Assembly (NCBI RefSeq): GCF_001641695.1
Contig: NZ_LSEF01000026.1
Span: 63,405-127,404 of the forward strand
DNA length: 64,000 nucleotides
Source of the DNA: Bradyrhizobium neotropicale
Lineage (GTDB): Bacteria; Pseudomonadota; Alphaproteobacteria; Rhizobiales; Xanthobacteraceae
Direction: 5' to 3'
Shown: one piece after another, positions 18,484 through 28,959 of the stretch
Layout: the number at the start of each line of letters is the position of its first letter
Numbering within the stretch: the first letter of the stretch is position 1
Notes under the pieces: generated by a model
Seen by the model: only the letters and a program-made list of their open reading frames with translations
Databases searched by the model: none
Told to the model about the DNA's origin: nothing
Translations under genes and position numbers: made by a program

Positions 18484-19432
18484 CGGACTCACACTCGCAT
18501 ATGGCGACGGTGGTTCGTTCTGGTCAAAACCGAGACATGTACCTCGAGATTGGTTTTGAAGGCATGTCGCCGACCAATCGAGCTAACTAGGCGCCATGGT
18601 CGACGCCGAAGCCGCAGGAGGTACCAAGGGGTCTTCACCTTCGTTGAAGGCGCGACGCTCAATGACAGCGTTTGTCACCAGCCGGGACCGATTTTTGATC
18701 CGTTTGCCAAGCTGTCGGATCCGTGCGCCGTTGCAACCTGGCTCCTGCACGCGAGCAGTTCAGCTTTCTTGGCCTCTTTATGGAGATCGCAGCGATCAAG
18801 GCAATCCCTACGGTCCGAATGTCGCCAACTGATCGGCCGACCGGCTCGAGCCGCCCACCACGAAAATCTGCTCAATTTCAGCAGGCGAGCCTATCCGAGG
18901 GCTTGAATCACACGTCGCGTCAACTTGTACGATCTCGAACAATACTACGGCGGTTTCTGGCTAGGTCATCGCCACCCATGAGTTGGGGAATCTCAATGTC
19001 TCTGCCCGTTCAGCCTCCCACGACACAAGCCCACCAAGGTGAGGTGGCCTCGCTCCAACACTTGACGCGGACACAGCCTATCCAGCAGACCACCCATCTG
19101 AGGCCCAGCACATTTGGATTGGCCGCTGTGTCGGATACCCGACAAGACCTTCTCCCTCACCTATCGAACACGATCACCGCCTGACTGCGAACGAGAGTCG
19201 TCAGTTCGAGTGATCTCGCCATGTGATGACAGTTTGAGGTCGTGCAAAAGGACGCACCAGTTCGAATTGACTACATCGCGACAAGTTTCGATCGACCATC
19301 GTTGGGCTCGTCCCATCCGTCCCGGGGCCATAGGCGGCACGGAGCTAGGATATGCGAGGACGACACGGCAATTGCGGGTCAATCACTCGCGAGCCTCGAA
19401 ATTCAGCCCCTGATTTTTCGGAGAGTAAACGA
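18484..19432. other. Long divergent spacer between the dioxygenase and the carboxylase operon
   Basis: No convincing gene is present. GATTGGT (18548-18554) and ACCAATC (18573-18579) form a 7-bp inverted repeat with an 18-bp spacer, 65 bp beyond repeat copy 2, which itself contains GATTGGT. These may be regulator half-sites. The carboxylase promoter should lie to the right; I see no -24/-12 motif for it. Confidence 0.35.
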
Positions 19433-20905
19433 ATGCAGACGTTTCCATTCGGCACGGTTCTGATAGCTAACAGGGGTGAGATCGCCGTACGCATCATCAA
19501 GACGTTGCGCAACCTGGGGCTTCGCTCTGCAATTGTCTACCATGAAGCCGATGCCCGGACGCCGGCTGTCTACATGGCTGATACCGCGATCGCTATTGGC
19601 GGCCATCCGCCAATGTCCGCCTACCTCGATTCCGAGCAAATCATTGCCGCCGCTCGCAGCGCAAACGCTGGCGCACTGCATCCAGGCTACGGATTTCTAT
19701 CAGAGAGCGCGGAGTTTGCCCGGGCCGTTGAATTGGCTGGCATAACATTCGTTGGGCCCACATCCGAAAACATCGAACTCATGGGCGACAAGATCCAGGC
19801 TCGCAATTTCGTTCAGGGGAGCGGATTTCAGGTCGTGCCCTCGGCCATCGAGGACGACGATGCATCGACATTCGCGTCAAGGGCGCGGGCCCTTGGGCTG
19901 CCTTTGCTCATCAAGCCTTCAGCGGGCGGCGGAGGCAAAGGTATGCGGATTGTACAGGATGTCCGCGCTCTGGATGACGCGATTGCTCAAGCGCGTCGCG
20001 AGGCGCGGCGGTATTTCAGGGATGGCAGGCTCTACGCCGAGCGATATGTCGAAAGGCCACACCACATTGAAGTTCAGGTGCTGGGTGACGGCTTCGGAAA
20101 TGTCGTCCACCTGTTCGAGCGCGAGTGCTCGGTCCAGCGCCGGTTCCAAAAGATCATCGAGGAGACTCCCGCGCCGGCCCTGCCACAAGAGATGAGGAAG
20201 CGGCTCTGCGACACCGCCGTCAGTATTGCCCGTAGCATCAAGTATCGAGGCGCCGGTACTGTGGAATTCATCCTTTCGGGAAGCGAGTTCTACTTCCTTG
20301 AAATGAATACGCGGCTGCAAGTCGAGCATCCTGTGACCGAGGTGGTCACCGGAATAGATCTTGTTGCGGCACAACTCCATGTCGCCGCGGGACACGAACT
20401 TTCATTTTCGCAGTCGGATATCGTCTTGAGAGGTCACGCGATTGAGGCCAGACTGTATGCCGAAGCTCCCGAAGTTGGATTCGCACCGACGACGGGCAAG
20501 ATACTAATGCTTGAGTACCCAGAAAGCGCAGATGTGCGAATTGACAGCGGTATCGTTCAAGGTCAAGAGATCACGGCGGCATTCGACCCTCTCCTGGCCA
20601 AGATCATCGCACACTCTTCAACGCGTTCCGAGGCTACCCTCAAATTGGAACGGGCAATTCGAGAGCTGGTCCTTCTCGGCTGCGAGACAAACGCGAGCTT
20701 TCTTGCACATCTGCTGACGGATAGCACGTTTCAGAGCGGAGATATGCATACTGGATATCTCGATGACAACCCAGGCCTCGCCCTTGGATCTACGAGCGAC
20801 ATGTCTCCCTTCCTGGCGGCTGCCGCGCTCCTGACCAGACCGGTTCGCGATTCGGCGGACGCCGTGCCCGCCCTCCACGCAGCTCTTGGCAAGTGGAGAA
20901 ACTGA
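19433..20905 (+). CDS. accC: Biotin carboxylase subunit of an acyl-CoA carboxylase
   Basis: The product has 490 residues from the ATG at 19433, which has GGAG 9 bases upstream. It shows VLIANRGEIAVRIIKTLRNL (N-terminal Rossmann), ALHPGYGFLSESAEFA, the ATP-grasp glycine loop PSAGGGGKGMRIV, HHIEVQVLGDGFGNVVHLFE, RECSVQRRFQKIIEE, FLEMNTRLQVEHPVTEVVTG and the biotin carboxylase C-domain. It carboxylates biotin with ATP and bicarbonate. As the first gene of a three-gene operon with a separate carrier and carboxyltransferase, it belongs to a multi-subunit carboxylase distinct from housekeeping acetyl-CoA carboxylase. Confidence 0.93.
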   Translation: MQTFPFGTVLIANRGEIAVRIIKTLRNLGLRSAIVYHEADARTPAVYMADTAIAIGGHPPMSAYLDSEQIIAAARSANAGALHPGYGFLSESAEFARAVELAGITFVGPTSENIELMGDKIQARNFVQGSGFQVVPSAIEDDDASTFASRARALGLPLLIKPSAGGGGKGMRIVQDVRALDDAIAQARREARRYFRDGRLYAERYVERPHHIEVQVLGDGFGNVVHLFERECSVQRRFQKIIEETPAPALPQEMRKRLCDTAVSIARSIKYRGAGTVEFILSGSEFYFLEMNTRLQVEHPVTEVVTGIDLVAAQLHVAAGHELSFSQSDIVLRGHAIEARLYAEAPEVGFAPTTGKILMLEYPESADVRIDSGIVQGQEITAAFDPLLAKIIAHSSTRSEATLKLERAIRELVLLGCETNASFLAHLLTDSTFQSGDMHTGYLDDNPGLALGSTSDMSPFLAAAALLTRPVRDSADAVPALHAALGKWRN

Positions 20906-20906
20906 C

Positions 20907-21410
20907 GTGAAGCACCTTTTCGAGCTCAATGGCTACAACTGGGAAGTATGGCTTTCACCTTGCCAACAGGGCTATCGGCTTCACTTGCCGGGAGGCACGA
21001 TTAAGCAGGTCGCGTTCTCGCATCAAAGCGACGGCAGCGGCTTGCTTGTGATTGAGGGCGACGCCATTCCCGTCAAATTCGCGATCGATGGTGACACGAT
21101 CCATCTGCACATCCGTGGCAGGACGCACAGTTTGCGATACCTCGATCCATTGCGGGCACTCGCTTGCGATGACGCAGCTGCCGAGCATCTCGTGGCCCGC
21201 GCACCGATGCCCGGGCTTGTGGTTGCGACTAAGGTTTCGCAAGATGACGTCGTTGCTGCAGGTACGGCGCTCATGCTGATCGAGAGTATGAAGCTGGAGA
21301 TTGTCATTTACGCTCCGAGGCATGGCAGGGTCGACCAGATTCATTTTAGAGAAGGCGAGAGTTTCGAGCGAGACGCCACGCTGATCACGCTATCCGAGAC
21401 AGGTCGCTGA
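20907..21410 (+). CDS. Biotin carboxyl carrier protein subunit
   Basis: The product has 167 residues from GTG at 20907, with GGAG 9 bases upstream, one base after the biotin carboxylase stop; an in-frame TTG at 20886 is less likely. The C-terminal lipoyl/biotinyl domain has LVARAPMPGLVVATKVSQDD and the biotin loop IESMKLEIVIYAPRHG, in which the Met-Lys pair is kept and Ala-Met becomes Ser-Met. The N-terminal ~90 residues resemble the linker region of 3-methylcrotonyl- and acyl-CoA carboxylase alpha chains. Biotin on this Lys carries CO2 between the two partner subunits. Confidence 0.85.
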   Translation: MKHLFELNGYNWEVWLSPCQQGYRLHLPGGTIKQVAFSHQSDGSGLLVIEGDAIPVKFAIDGDTIHLHIRGRTHSLRYLDPLRALACDDAAAEHLVARAPMPGLVVATKVSQDDVVAAGTALMLIESMKLEIVIYAPRHGRVDQIHFREGESFERDATLITLSETGR

Positions 21411-21411
21411 C

Positions 21412-23019
21412 ATGCAACGGATTGTTTCACGGCTCGACATCAACTCGCAGGCGTTTCGCCTGAACGCACTTCATAACGGACGGCTTGCCGCAGAATTGAA
21501 GGAACGCCAGCATTCAACCCGTTTCGACCGCCCCGAGCGAGATCTTGAGCGGCTGCGGCGACAAAACAAGCTGTTCGTTCGCGAACGGCTCGAGGCTTTG
21601 CTCGATCCAGAGACTCCGTTCCTCGAGCTGTCGACCTTGGCCGGCAACAAAGCCTATAACGGCGAGGTCCCTGGCGCGGCACAGGTCGTCGGCATCGGCC
21701 TGGTAGCAGGTCGGGAGGTCATCATTCATGCAGATGACGCCAGCGTGAAGGGCGGCGCATGGTACCCGCTGTCCGTGAAGAAGCTCGTGCGTGCTTTGGA
21801 TATCGCGATAGAGAATCGTCTGCCCGTGGTCCATCTGTGCGACTGCGCAGGCGGCTTTCTGCCCTTGCAGGCGGAGTTCTTTGCCGACCGCTATTGCGCG
21901 GGTCGGATTTTACGCAACCAATCGATCCTCTCCAGGATGGGGGTTCCTCAGGTCGCGGTGGTGATGGGTCACTGCTCCGCGGGGGCGGCCTACGTTCCGG
22001 CCCTTAGCGACTACAACATCATCGTGCAGGGCACCGGAGCGGTCTTCCTTGGGGGTCCCCCGGTTGTAAAGGCCGCCACTGGAGAGGACGTGTCAGCCGA
22101 GGAGCTTGGCGGCGCTCACATGCATACGAGCATCTCGGGAACGGGTGACTATTTCGCGACCTCCGAGATGCATGCGATTGCCATCGCACGGGACATTGTC
22201 GCCCGCACGACGCGCCCCACGAAAGCGCCGGTTGATCAAACCGCCCCGGAACCACCAGCCTATGATGCAACCGAAATTTATGGAATCATCCCAAGCGATT
22301 CTCGCGTTCAGTTCGATATGCGGGAGATCCTTGCTCGTCTGGTCGACGGCAGCCGATTCCACGAATACCAGCCAAGCTATGGCCAATCGCTCGTATGCGG
22401 TTTCGCGCGCCTTCATGGATATCAAATCGGCGTACTTGCCAACAATGGCGTGCTTCTAAACGAAAGCGCGCTTAAGGGCGCGCACTTCATTCAATTGTGC
22501 GACAAGAACCGAACGCCCCTGCTCTTCCTGCAGAACATCACCGGGTTCATGGTTGGTCGCGAATACGAACGGCGCGGCATCACCAAAGATGGAGCCAAGC
22601 TGATCATGGCGCTGTCAGGCGCGTCGGTGCCTAAGTTCACGGTGATCTGCAACAGCTCCCATGGAGCAGGAACATACGCCATGGCCGGACGTGCCTTCGA
22701 TCCGCGCTTTGTATTTGCGTGGCCACAATCTCAGATATCCGCCATTGGGGCGGAGCAAGCGGCTGGCGTCCTCACTCATGTCAAGGCACGGCAACTGGCT
22801 CGTGAAGGTGGACGTCTGTCCGACGAACAACTAGCGGCCATTCGAGAGCCGATATTGGAAGAATATCGCGAGCGGTCGAGCGCTTACTACGCGACTTCCG
22901 AGATTTGGGATGACGGCATTCTAGATCCCGTAGACACCAGAAACGCGCTGTCAATCGCCTTGAGCGCATCGCTCAATGCTTCAATCGAAGCGCCACACTA
23001 TGGCGTTTTCAGGATGTAG
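21412..23019 (+). CDS. Acyl-CoA carboxylase carboxyltransferase (beta) subunit
   Basis: The product has 535 residues, the usual size of methylcrotonyl- or propionyl-CoA carboxylase beta chains. The motifs are RERLEALLDPETPFLELS, GGAWYPLSVKKLVRALDIA, GHCSAGAAYVPALSDYNII, GPPVVKAATGEDVSAEELGG, FLQNITGFMVGREYERRGIT and NSSHGAGTYAMAGRAFDPRF. It starts one base after the carrier gene. By length and the motif GxNITGFMVG it is closest to methylcrotonyl/geranyl-CoA carboxylase beta, but the substrate cannot be fixed from sequence alone. Confidence 0.9.
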   Translation: MQRIVSRLDINSQAFRLNALHNGRLAAELKERQHSTRFDRPERDLERLRRQNKLFVRERLEALLDPETPFLELSTLAGNKAYNGEVPGAAQVVGIGLVAGREVIIHADDASVKGGAWYPLSVKKLVRALDIAIENRLPVVHLCDCAGGFLPLQAEFFADRYCAGRILRNQSILSRMGVPQVAVVMGHCSAGAAYVPALSDYNIIVQGTGAVFLGGPPVVKAATGEDVSAEELGGAHMHTSISGTGDYFATSEMHAIAIARDIVARTTRPTKAPVDQTAPEPPAYDATEIYGIIPSDSRVQFDMREILARLVDGSRFHEYQPSYGQSLVCGFARLHGYQIGVLANNGVLLNESALKGAHFIQLCDKNRTPLLFLQNITGFMVGREYERRGITKDGAKLIMALSGASVPKFTVICNSSHGAGTYAMAGRAFDPRFVFAWPQSQISAIGAEQAAGVLTHVKARQLAREGGRLSDEQLAAIREPILEEYRERSSAYYATSEIWDDGILDPVDTRNALSIALSASLNASIEAPHYGVFRM

Positions 23020-23174
23020 CGGCGGATGAGGCTGTCGGCTCGGACCACAGACCCCTCCGCATCGATAACAACGTTACGACAACCGGCTCTTACGCGTTCC
23101 ATGCGCCGGTACAATCGCCACGTAAGGAGTTGAGGCCCGGCTCGATGTGCCGGTCAACGAAAGCGGGATGACTC

Positions 23175-24710
23175 ATGGATCTTTGCACACTCATTGAGCG
23201 CAATGCCGCCTTCGCTCCCAACAAGCCGGCAATCCGCTTCGAGGGCGACAGCTTGAGCTACGCCGACTTTGATCGACGTATCAAACAGACGGCACAAGCC
23301 CTTATGACTGCGCTCGGAGTCCATAAAGGCGATCGTGTCGCCGTCCTCAGCCTCAACCGCCCTGATTATCTCGTTCTTCTGTATTCTTGCGCACGGATCG
23401 GGGCGATATTGGTTCCGGTGAATTGGCGTCTGGCGCTCGCCGAGCAGAGCTTCATCCTATCCGACGTTAGTGCCAAGGTGCTTGTGCTCGAGCGGGCCTT
23501 TGGCGGCCTTCTGCCAATGATCGCGGAAACACTGCCCAAGATCGCGACAGTTGGCTTGGACTTTGCGCCTCCCGGCGGGCGGATGTGGGAATCCCTATTG
23601 GACGAGGGGTCGCGCGACAGCTGCGACTCTCCCTCGGACCTGACGGACCCGCTCCTGATCGTCTACACATCAGGTACGACAGGACGGCCAAAGGGTGCGG
23701 TGTTGAGCCAGCAGGCCTTACTGTGGAACGGTGTGATGAGCCAGCATATGCACGCCCTCACGTCGGACGACCACGTGCTGACGGTATTGCCGCTTTTCCA
23801 CGTCGGCGGGCTCAACATCCAGACGACCCCGGCATTACATGTCGGCGCGACAGTTTCGATCCATCCACGCTTTACCCCAGATGCGGCGCTCGACGCGTTC
23901 AACCACGGTCGGCCGACATTGACGGTGCTCGTGCCTGCGATCATTCAGGCCATGACCGATAGCGTCAGGTGGCCAACGGCCGATCTATCGTCGCTCCGGG
24001 CCGTGTCTGTGGGTTCCACGATCGTGCCGCAGCATCTGATTGCTCGCTTGATCAGACGCGGCATCCCCGTACTGCAGGTCTATGGCTCCACCGAAACGAG
24101 CCCCATTGCAATCTACACGAGGCTGGGCGGCGAGCTGTCCCGAGAGGGCTCGACCGGCCTACCGGGACTATGCTGTGAGGCGATTGTCATGGATGATAGC
24201 GGCAACGAGTTACCCGCAGGCACACCGGGAGAGATCGGCGTGCGCAGGCCCAACGTTTTGCAGGAGTATTGGGGCAACCAGCAAGCAACGCGTGAGGCAC
24301 TGCGCGCCGGCTGGTATCGCACTGGTGACATCGCAAGTCGAGATACTGACGGCTATTTTTGGATAAAGGACCGGAAGAAGCGCCTGATCATTTCTGGTGG
24401 CGAGAACATCTATCCGGCGGAAGTCGAGCGCGTACTTCTAGACCACCCCGATGTCGCAGAGTGTGCGGTCATTGGTCGACCCCATCCGCAATGGGATGAA
24501 GTGCCGATCGCCTACGTGGTCATGTAGGCGGGAACTCGGACTGACGCAAAGACTTTGGTGGCGCACGTGCAATCCCATCTGGCTCGGTTCAAGGTGCCAC
24601 GCGAGATCATTTTCACGAAAGAACTGCCGCGAACAGCATTGGGCAAGATCCAGCATAGCGTACTTAGTGAACTCGATTCTCGATCCAGCGAGGACGGCGA
24701 CGCTGATTGA
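23175..24710 (+). pseudogene. AMP-dependent acyl-CoA synthetase interrupted by an in-frame TAG
   Basis: The frame from 23175 gives 450 codons with the class signatures: P-loop VYTSGTTGRPKGAVLSQ, FHVGGLN, VYGSTETSPIAIYTR, YRTGDIASRDTDGYFWIKD and RKKRLIISGGENIYPAEVE. It stops at TAG (24525-24527) after PIAYVVM. The same frame then continues HVQSHLARFKVPREIIFTKE and LPRTALGKIQHSVL to a TGA at 24708-24710. The catalytic A10 lysine (GKIQ) is in that lost part. Unless the stop is read through or is a sequencing error, the product cannot adenylate normally. It lies 155 bp after the carboxylase operon and may have supplied its CoA thioester. Confidence 0.88.
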
Positions 24711-25345
24711 GGATCCAATCTGACGTTTCGTAGCCCATGCTGTGTGCCGATATTGCCTCTCCCCGAGCGCGGCACGCCAAATGGTGCCGGCGGATCAAAA
24801 CGAACGGCGCGCGGCGACGACGACTACGATTTGCCGAGGTTGACCGACCGAAGGGATTCGCAAGGCGACGATGCCGGTCTACCCGCAAATGCCAGCGCGT
24901 CCACTAGACCCAGAGACGCCTTGCACTCGTTTCCTGGAAGGACCGCAAGGTGATCCCACCAGCGATCTAGGCGATCTACCGGACGAGAACGTCGGTGCGG
25001 CGCAAGCCGCTCAGACTCGGCGTTTGGCTGCCGAGCGGGGGAGCGCGGCACAAGCTCAATTAAAAGTTGTCTTAAGTGGACACTAACTCTATATTTGTGC
25101 AGATTCGGCCCAGTACCGCGTCACACGAAGCTAAATTTCGAAGAGGCCCCCACGGAACCACATTTCTCGCCGAGTCTTTGACATTAAGTGATTGCTGCTG
25201 ACGTCGCCGGGTCCAGCTGGGCCATTAGCCGGAACTACAAACGGCGGAGGCGACGGCGAGAGCCCTACCGGTACGCAAGTCACGCTCCGCCGCGCGAGTG
25301 CGCCGCCTCGTGCGAGTCGGCCCGATCTGTGCTATTGTGTCTAAT
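24711..25345. other. No recognisable gene
   Basis: Short frames only. I see no repeat, RNA gene or clear promoter, although the promoter of the Fic operon should be near the right end. Confidence 0.4.
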
Positions 25346-25558
25346 ATGGCATCGAAGAAATCACCCCCGAAATCCCCCCCCAAGAAAGGCAAAGCATCAG
25401 GCTTTGTGATCGGCAGTGCACGCTTCAGGAAGATCAGTTCCGTGGAGGGCATCATCTATTCGCCGAGGATGAAAGGCAGCAGCGCAATCGTCGAGAGCAA
25501 GGCGCGCACCCCAGAAGAGCGCCGGAAAGCGATCATCAAGGCTTACCGCAAGGCGTAA
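25346..25558 (+). CDS. Putative antitoxin partner of the Fic protein
   Basis: The product has 70 residues from MASKKSPPKSPPKKGKASGF. The N-terminus is very basic. The core GSARFRKISSVEGIIYSPRM resembles the inhibitory helix of small class I Fic antitoxins, whose motif is [S/T]xxxE[G/N]. Here EG is kept, but the Ser register is off by one, so the match is approximate. It ends 6 bp before the Fic ORF, the usual antitoxin-toxin layout. Confidence 0.65.
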   Translation: MASKKSPPKSPPKKGKASGFVIGSARFRKISSVEGIIYSPRMKGSSAIVESKARTPEERRKAIIKAYRKA

Positions 25559-25564
25559 TCCGGC

Positions 25565-26140
25565 ATGTACGATGCTGTGGCCGACGACTACTGCTATCTT
25601 GGCACGACCGTCCTGAAGAACAAACTCGATCTCACAGACGCAGATGAGCTCGAAGCCTTCGAAGCGGAAGTAAGCGACGCTAGAGCCGACGAGGAACTCC
25701 CGGCCGGCAATCTCGATTTCGCGCACTTCAAGTCCATCCATGAACACCTGTTCCAGGACGTCTACGATTGGGCCGGGAAGATTCGGACCGTTCGCATGTC
25801 AAAGGGCGGAAGTATGTTCTGCTTTCCGGAAAACGTCGAGAACCAAGCAAGTAAGCTGTTCGTAGAGCTGAAGAAAGACAAGTTTCTGATCGGACTGGAG
25901 CCAGAGACATTTGCCAAGAAGGCAGCCCACTTCCTCTCCGAACTCAACGTTATTCATGCCTTCCGCGAAGGCAATGGCCGCACTCAGCTGTCGTTCTTCC
26001 TCCTTCTGGCGGATCACGCTGGGTATGCGATCAATCTTGAGGACCTTGATCCCGATGCTTTCCTCAATGCGATGATTGCCAGCTTTGACGGCGACGAAGA
26101 GCCTCTCGCTGCGATCATCAGCGGTCTGGTCCGGCACTAG
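25565..26140 (+). CDS. Fic-family protein (probable AMP-transferase toxin)
   Basis: The product has 191 residues. It shows LDFAHFKSIHEHLFQDVYDW (the first helix of the Fic fold), AGKIRTVRMSKGGSMFCFPE (the flap that holds the target) and HAFREGNGRTQLSFF, the Fic active-site loop. The catalytic His, acidic residue and GNGR are present; the final Arg of HxFxxGNGRxxR is replaced by Leu. Fic enzymes transfer AMP or other phosphate groups to target hydroxyls. The gene follows its putative antitoxin by 6 bp and converges on fixX. Confidence 0.87.
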   Translation: MYDAVADDYCYLGTTVLKNKLDLTDADELEAFEAEVSDARADEELPAGNLDFAHFKSIHEHLFQDVYDWAGKIRTVRMSKGGSMFCFPENVENQASKLFVELKKDKFLIGLEPETFAKKAAHFLSELNVIHAFREGNGRTQLSFFLLLADHAGYAINLEDLDPDAFLNAMIASFDGDEEPLAAIISGLVRH

Positions 26141-26176
26141 ACTGACCGTTGAGCGCGACCTCCTAAATTTTCCGCT

Positions 26177-26193
26177 CTATTTCCTTGAAATAG
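26177..26193. terminator. Possible hairpin terminator between fic and fixX
   Basis: CTATTTC and GAAATAG form a 7-bp stem with a 3-base loop, between the convergent fic and fixX genes. AAATTTT lies on the fic side, so the hairpin could end the fixBCX transcript. The stem is short and AT-rich. Confidence 0.3.
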
Positions 26194-26198
26194 CGAGC

Positions 26199-26495
26199 TC
26201 AGCCGAACTTGAATAGCACTCCGTAACCGCCGCGGGGGTAGCTCCACTCGATGTCGCCATTCTCCTCGCAGATGATCCGGCAAGTGCCACATTCCATGCA
26301 GCCGTCGATGGTCACCTCGACCTGCCCCTGGTCATTGAGCTCGTAGCAGCGCGCCGGGCAGGCCTTCAGCAGGGACAAGAGCTGCGGCGAGGGCGTGCCG
26401 TGCGGCCGCACTTTGATGTGCGCACGGCCCGTATCCACACGGTAACGATTATAGAACAGCTTGTCCTGGACGCGTACGGGTGGCTCGTTCGACAT
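26199..26495 (-). CDS. fixX: FixX ferredoxin-like protein
   Basis: The product has 98 residues, full length. Cysteines lie in [14 protein letters not shown] and [20 protein letters not shown], the 4Fe-4S pattern of FixX. GGAG precedes the ATG. FixX completes the FixABCX electron-bifurcating complex that feeds low-potential electrons to nitrogenase. It is the last gene of the nifV-nifW-fixBCX run, 32 bp after fixC. Confidence 0.95.
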   Translation of the reverse strand: MSNEPPVRVQDKLFYNRYRVDTGRAHIKVRPHGTPSPQLLSLLKACPARCYELNDQGQVEVTIDGCMECGTCRIICEENGDIEWSYPRGGYGVLFKFG

Positions 26496-26527
26496 AGTCC
26501 AATCTCCGTCAGTTACCGTTGCTCAAT

Positions 26528-27835
26528 TCAACGCCACGCCCGCACAAAACGGAAAGCGTCGCTGAACAGCCCCCTGCGCGAGCGCGCCGTTACGAACGAC
26601 TTGAGTGCCAGCTTTTCCTTTTCGACCTTCGGCGTGCCGTCGATGCGCAAAAAGCCCTGCATCGCCTTCGAGAAGAGCTGCGGATAGGTCAAAAAGAAGT
26701 TTTGTGACTGCGTATGCATCAGCGCAGGCATATCCTTGTACTTTTTCAGATCCTTCATCACGAAGGACTCATTGAGCATCCTCCTGTACAGGGCGAGATT
26801 TTCGGCTGTCATCGGCCTTTTCTGAGACCTGAGCTTTAGGATCGCTTCCGCTGCGATACGACCGGAAGTCATTGCGAGGTTTGATCCCTCGCGATGAATA
26901 GCGTTGTTGAACTGCGCGGCGTCGCCGACCACGACCCAGCCCTTGCCGTAGAGTTGCGGGATTGCCTTATAGCCCCCCTCTGGAATGAGATGTGCAGAAT
27001 ATTCTTTCACCTCCGAACCTTCTATCAGCGGCGCGACTGAGGTGTGCCGCTTGAACCGCTCGAGCAGCCCGTAAGGTGTCTCGGCAGCCGACTCAAAATC
27101 GGCGATGAGACATCCGATCCCGAGCGAGATACATTCCTTGTTCGTATAAACAAACGCCATACCGGTCATGCCGCGCGTTATGGTGCCTGCGGCTTCAATC
27201 ACGGCGCCTTCATCACCTTTGAGATTGAAGCGTGCCTCGATAGTCTCGCGCGGCAGGAAATGCATTTCTTTCACCGCGAGCGCGACGTGCGCGGGATTCG
27301 GCCGCTCACGCAGGCCGGCGCGCGCACCGAGCAGGCCGTTGACGCCCTCCGCCAGGACGACGACGTCGGCATGGATCTCGCCGTCGCGGCGATCGGTCCG
27401 AACGCCGACCACGCCGCCGGAGGTATCCCGAACAAGCTCGGTCACAGTGGTTTCGCACAATACCGTGGCGCCGGCTTCGCGAACTTTCTGAGAAAACCAT
27501 TTATCGAACTGGGCTCGAATGATCGTATAGCGGTTTGGTCTCTCTTCATTGAAGTCATCTGAGCGGTAGTGCAGGCCGGTGTGCGAGTGATCGTCCATCA
27601 TCCAGAAGCGCTGCTCGACCAGGTTCCGCTCGAGCGGGGCGTCTTCGCGGAAGTCGGGAATCAATTTCTCCAGCATGTCAGCGTAAAGGATCGCACCTTG
27701 TACGTTCTTGGAGCCAGAATACTCGCCGCGCTCGAGCTGCAACACCTTCATGCCATTCTTGGCCATCGTGAGCGCCGCCGCGTTTCCAGCCATGCCCGCC
27801 CCAACAACGATGGCGTCGAACTTTTCATCGATCAT
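26528..27835 (-). CDS. fixC: FixC, FAD-dependent ETF:quinone oxidoreductase-like subunit
   Basis: The product has 435 residues. The N-terminal dinucleotide fold is [20 protein letters not shown], followed by [20 protein letters not shown]; the second FAD contact is [20 protein letters not shown]. FixC oxidises NADH-derived electrons toward quinone within the FixABCX complex. Its ATG overlaps the fixB stop by four bases (ATGA), so the two are translationally coupled. Confidence 0.96.
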   Translation of the reverse strand: MIDEKFDAIVVGAGMAGNAAALTMAKNGMKVLQLERGEYSGSKNVQGAILYADMLEKLIPDFREDAPLERNLVEQRFWMMDDHSHTGLHYRSDDFNEERPNRYTIIRAQFDKWFSQKVREAGATVLCETTVTELVRDTSGGVVGVRTDRRDGEIHADVVVLAEGVNGLLGARAGLRERPNPAHVALAVKEMHFLPRETIEARFNLKGDEGAVIEAAGTITRGMTGMAFVYTNKECISLGIGCLIADFESAAETPYGLLERFKRHTSVAPLIEGSEVKEYSAHLIPEGGYKAIPQLYGKGWVVVGDAAQFNNAIHREGSNLAMTSGRIAAEAILKLRSQKRPMTAENLALYRRMLNESFVMKDLKKYKDMPALMHTQSQNFFLTYPQLFSKAMQGFLRIDGTPKVEKEKLALKSFVTARSRRGLFSDAFRFVRAWR

Positions 27836-28959
27836 GACGATGCTCCTGCAGCTTTCGATCGGCCACGCGATTCGCTCATCAGCCGCGCGCGAAACGCCGC
27901 GGTGAGCGGCGGCAACAGGCGGATGGCGTCGTCAACGATGCCCATATGGGCGAAGTCAAAAATCGGCGCATTCTTGTCGGTGTTGATGGCGACGATGAGA
28001 TCGGCGCCTTCGACGCCGACCCGATGCTGGATAGCCCCCGAAATGCCCGCTGCAATATAAAGCTTGGGCCGAATGGTCTTGCCCGTCTGCCCGATCTGGC
28101 GGTCGGCGGTGGCCCACCCCTTTTGCACCAGCGGCCGCGAACAGCCATACTCGGCCTTCAGAACGGTCGCGAGCTGCCGAACCAGCTGAAAATTTTCCGG
28201 CGATCCAATGCCCAGGCCGCCGGCAACGACTATGTCAGCATAAGGAAGGTTGGATTTCGCGGAGTCCCGATCGGGCAGAAAGGAGAGAACTTTTGTGACG
28301 ATATCGTCTTCGCGGAGGTCCAGTGCATGGGTGATGACCCGACCGACGGGACGCGCGGTGCGTTCGGGCATCGGCATCACGCGGGGACGGACCGTCGCCA
28401 TCTGCGGCCGGTAGTTCAGCGTGTAGATGGTGCAAAGGAGCGAACCGCCGAACGTCGGTCGTGTCGCGGCAAGGGAGCCATCGGCGTCAACGTCGAGTCC
28501 CGTGCAATCGGCGGTGAGCCCGGTGAGCAGAGTGGTCGCGACCGAGCCCGCAAGATCGCGGCCGAGGGTGGTTGCGCCTAAGAGCAGTATCTCCGGCTTA
28601 TGTGTGTTGACGAGTTCGGTCAGCGCCTTGGTGTAGGACTCATTGCGATAGTCAGCCAAGATGTTGTTCGCGACCAGGTACACGAGGTCGGCGCTGTAGC
28701 CGAACGACATGGCCACGGCCTGCTGTGTTGCGACGCCTTCCGGCCCGATGACAACAGCGGCAAGATCGACCTTGAGCTTGTCCGCGAGCCTGCGGCCGGC
28801 GCCCATCAATTCCCAGGAGACGGGGTGCACGACCCCGCGCTCCTGCTCAATAAAGACCCAGACGTGCTTGTAGGCCCTGAAACGCTCGGGCAACTCTTTC
28901 TTCGTCGCGGCACGGCCTGCTGCGGCGGCCGGAGCGGGAGTTCTGGATTTACTGCTCAT
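27832..28959 (-). CDS. fixB: FixB, ETF alpha-like subunit
   Basis: The product has 375 residues. The N-terminal extension is followed by [20 protein letters not shown] and [17 protein letters not shown]; the C-terminal FAD-binding ETF-alpha motif is [17 protein letters not shown] with [20 protein letters not shown]. It pairs with FixA to form the bifurcating electron-transfer flavoprotein. The neighbouring fixA is decayed, so FixB must pair with a FixA encoded elsewhere. GAGGAAGAAG lies before the ATG, and the start overlaps the end of the fixA relic by 11 bases. Confidence 0.96.
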   Translation of the reverse strand: MSSKSRTPAPAAAAGRAATKKELPERFRAYKHVWVFIEQERGVVHPVSWELMGAGRRLADKLKVDLAAVVIGPEGVATQQAVAMSFGYSADLVYLVANNILADYRNESYTKALTELVNTHKPEILLLGATTLGRDLAGSVATTLLTGLTADCTGLDVDADGSLAATRPTFGGSLLCTIYTLNYRPQMATVRPRVMPMPERTARPVGRVITHALDLREDDIVTKVLSFLPDRDSAKSNLPYADIVVAGGLGIGSPENFQLVRQLATVLKAEYGCSRPLVQKGWATADRQIGQTGKTIRPKLYIAAGISGAIQHRVGVEGADLIVAINTDKNAPIFDFAHMGIVDDAIRLLPPLTAAFRARLMSESRGRSKAAGASS

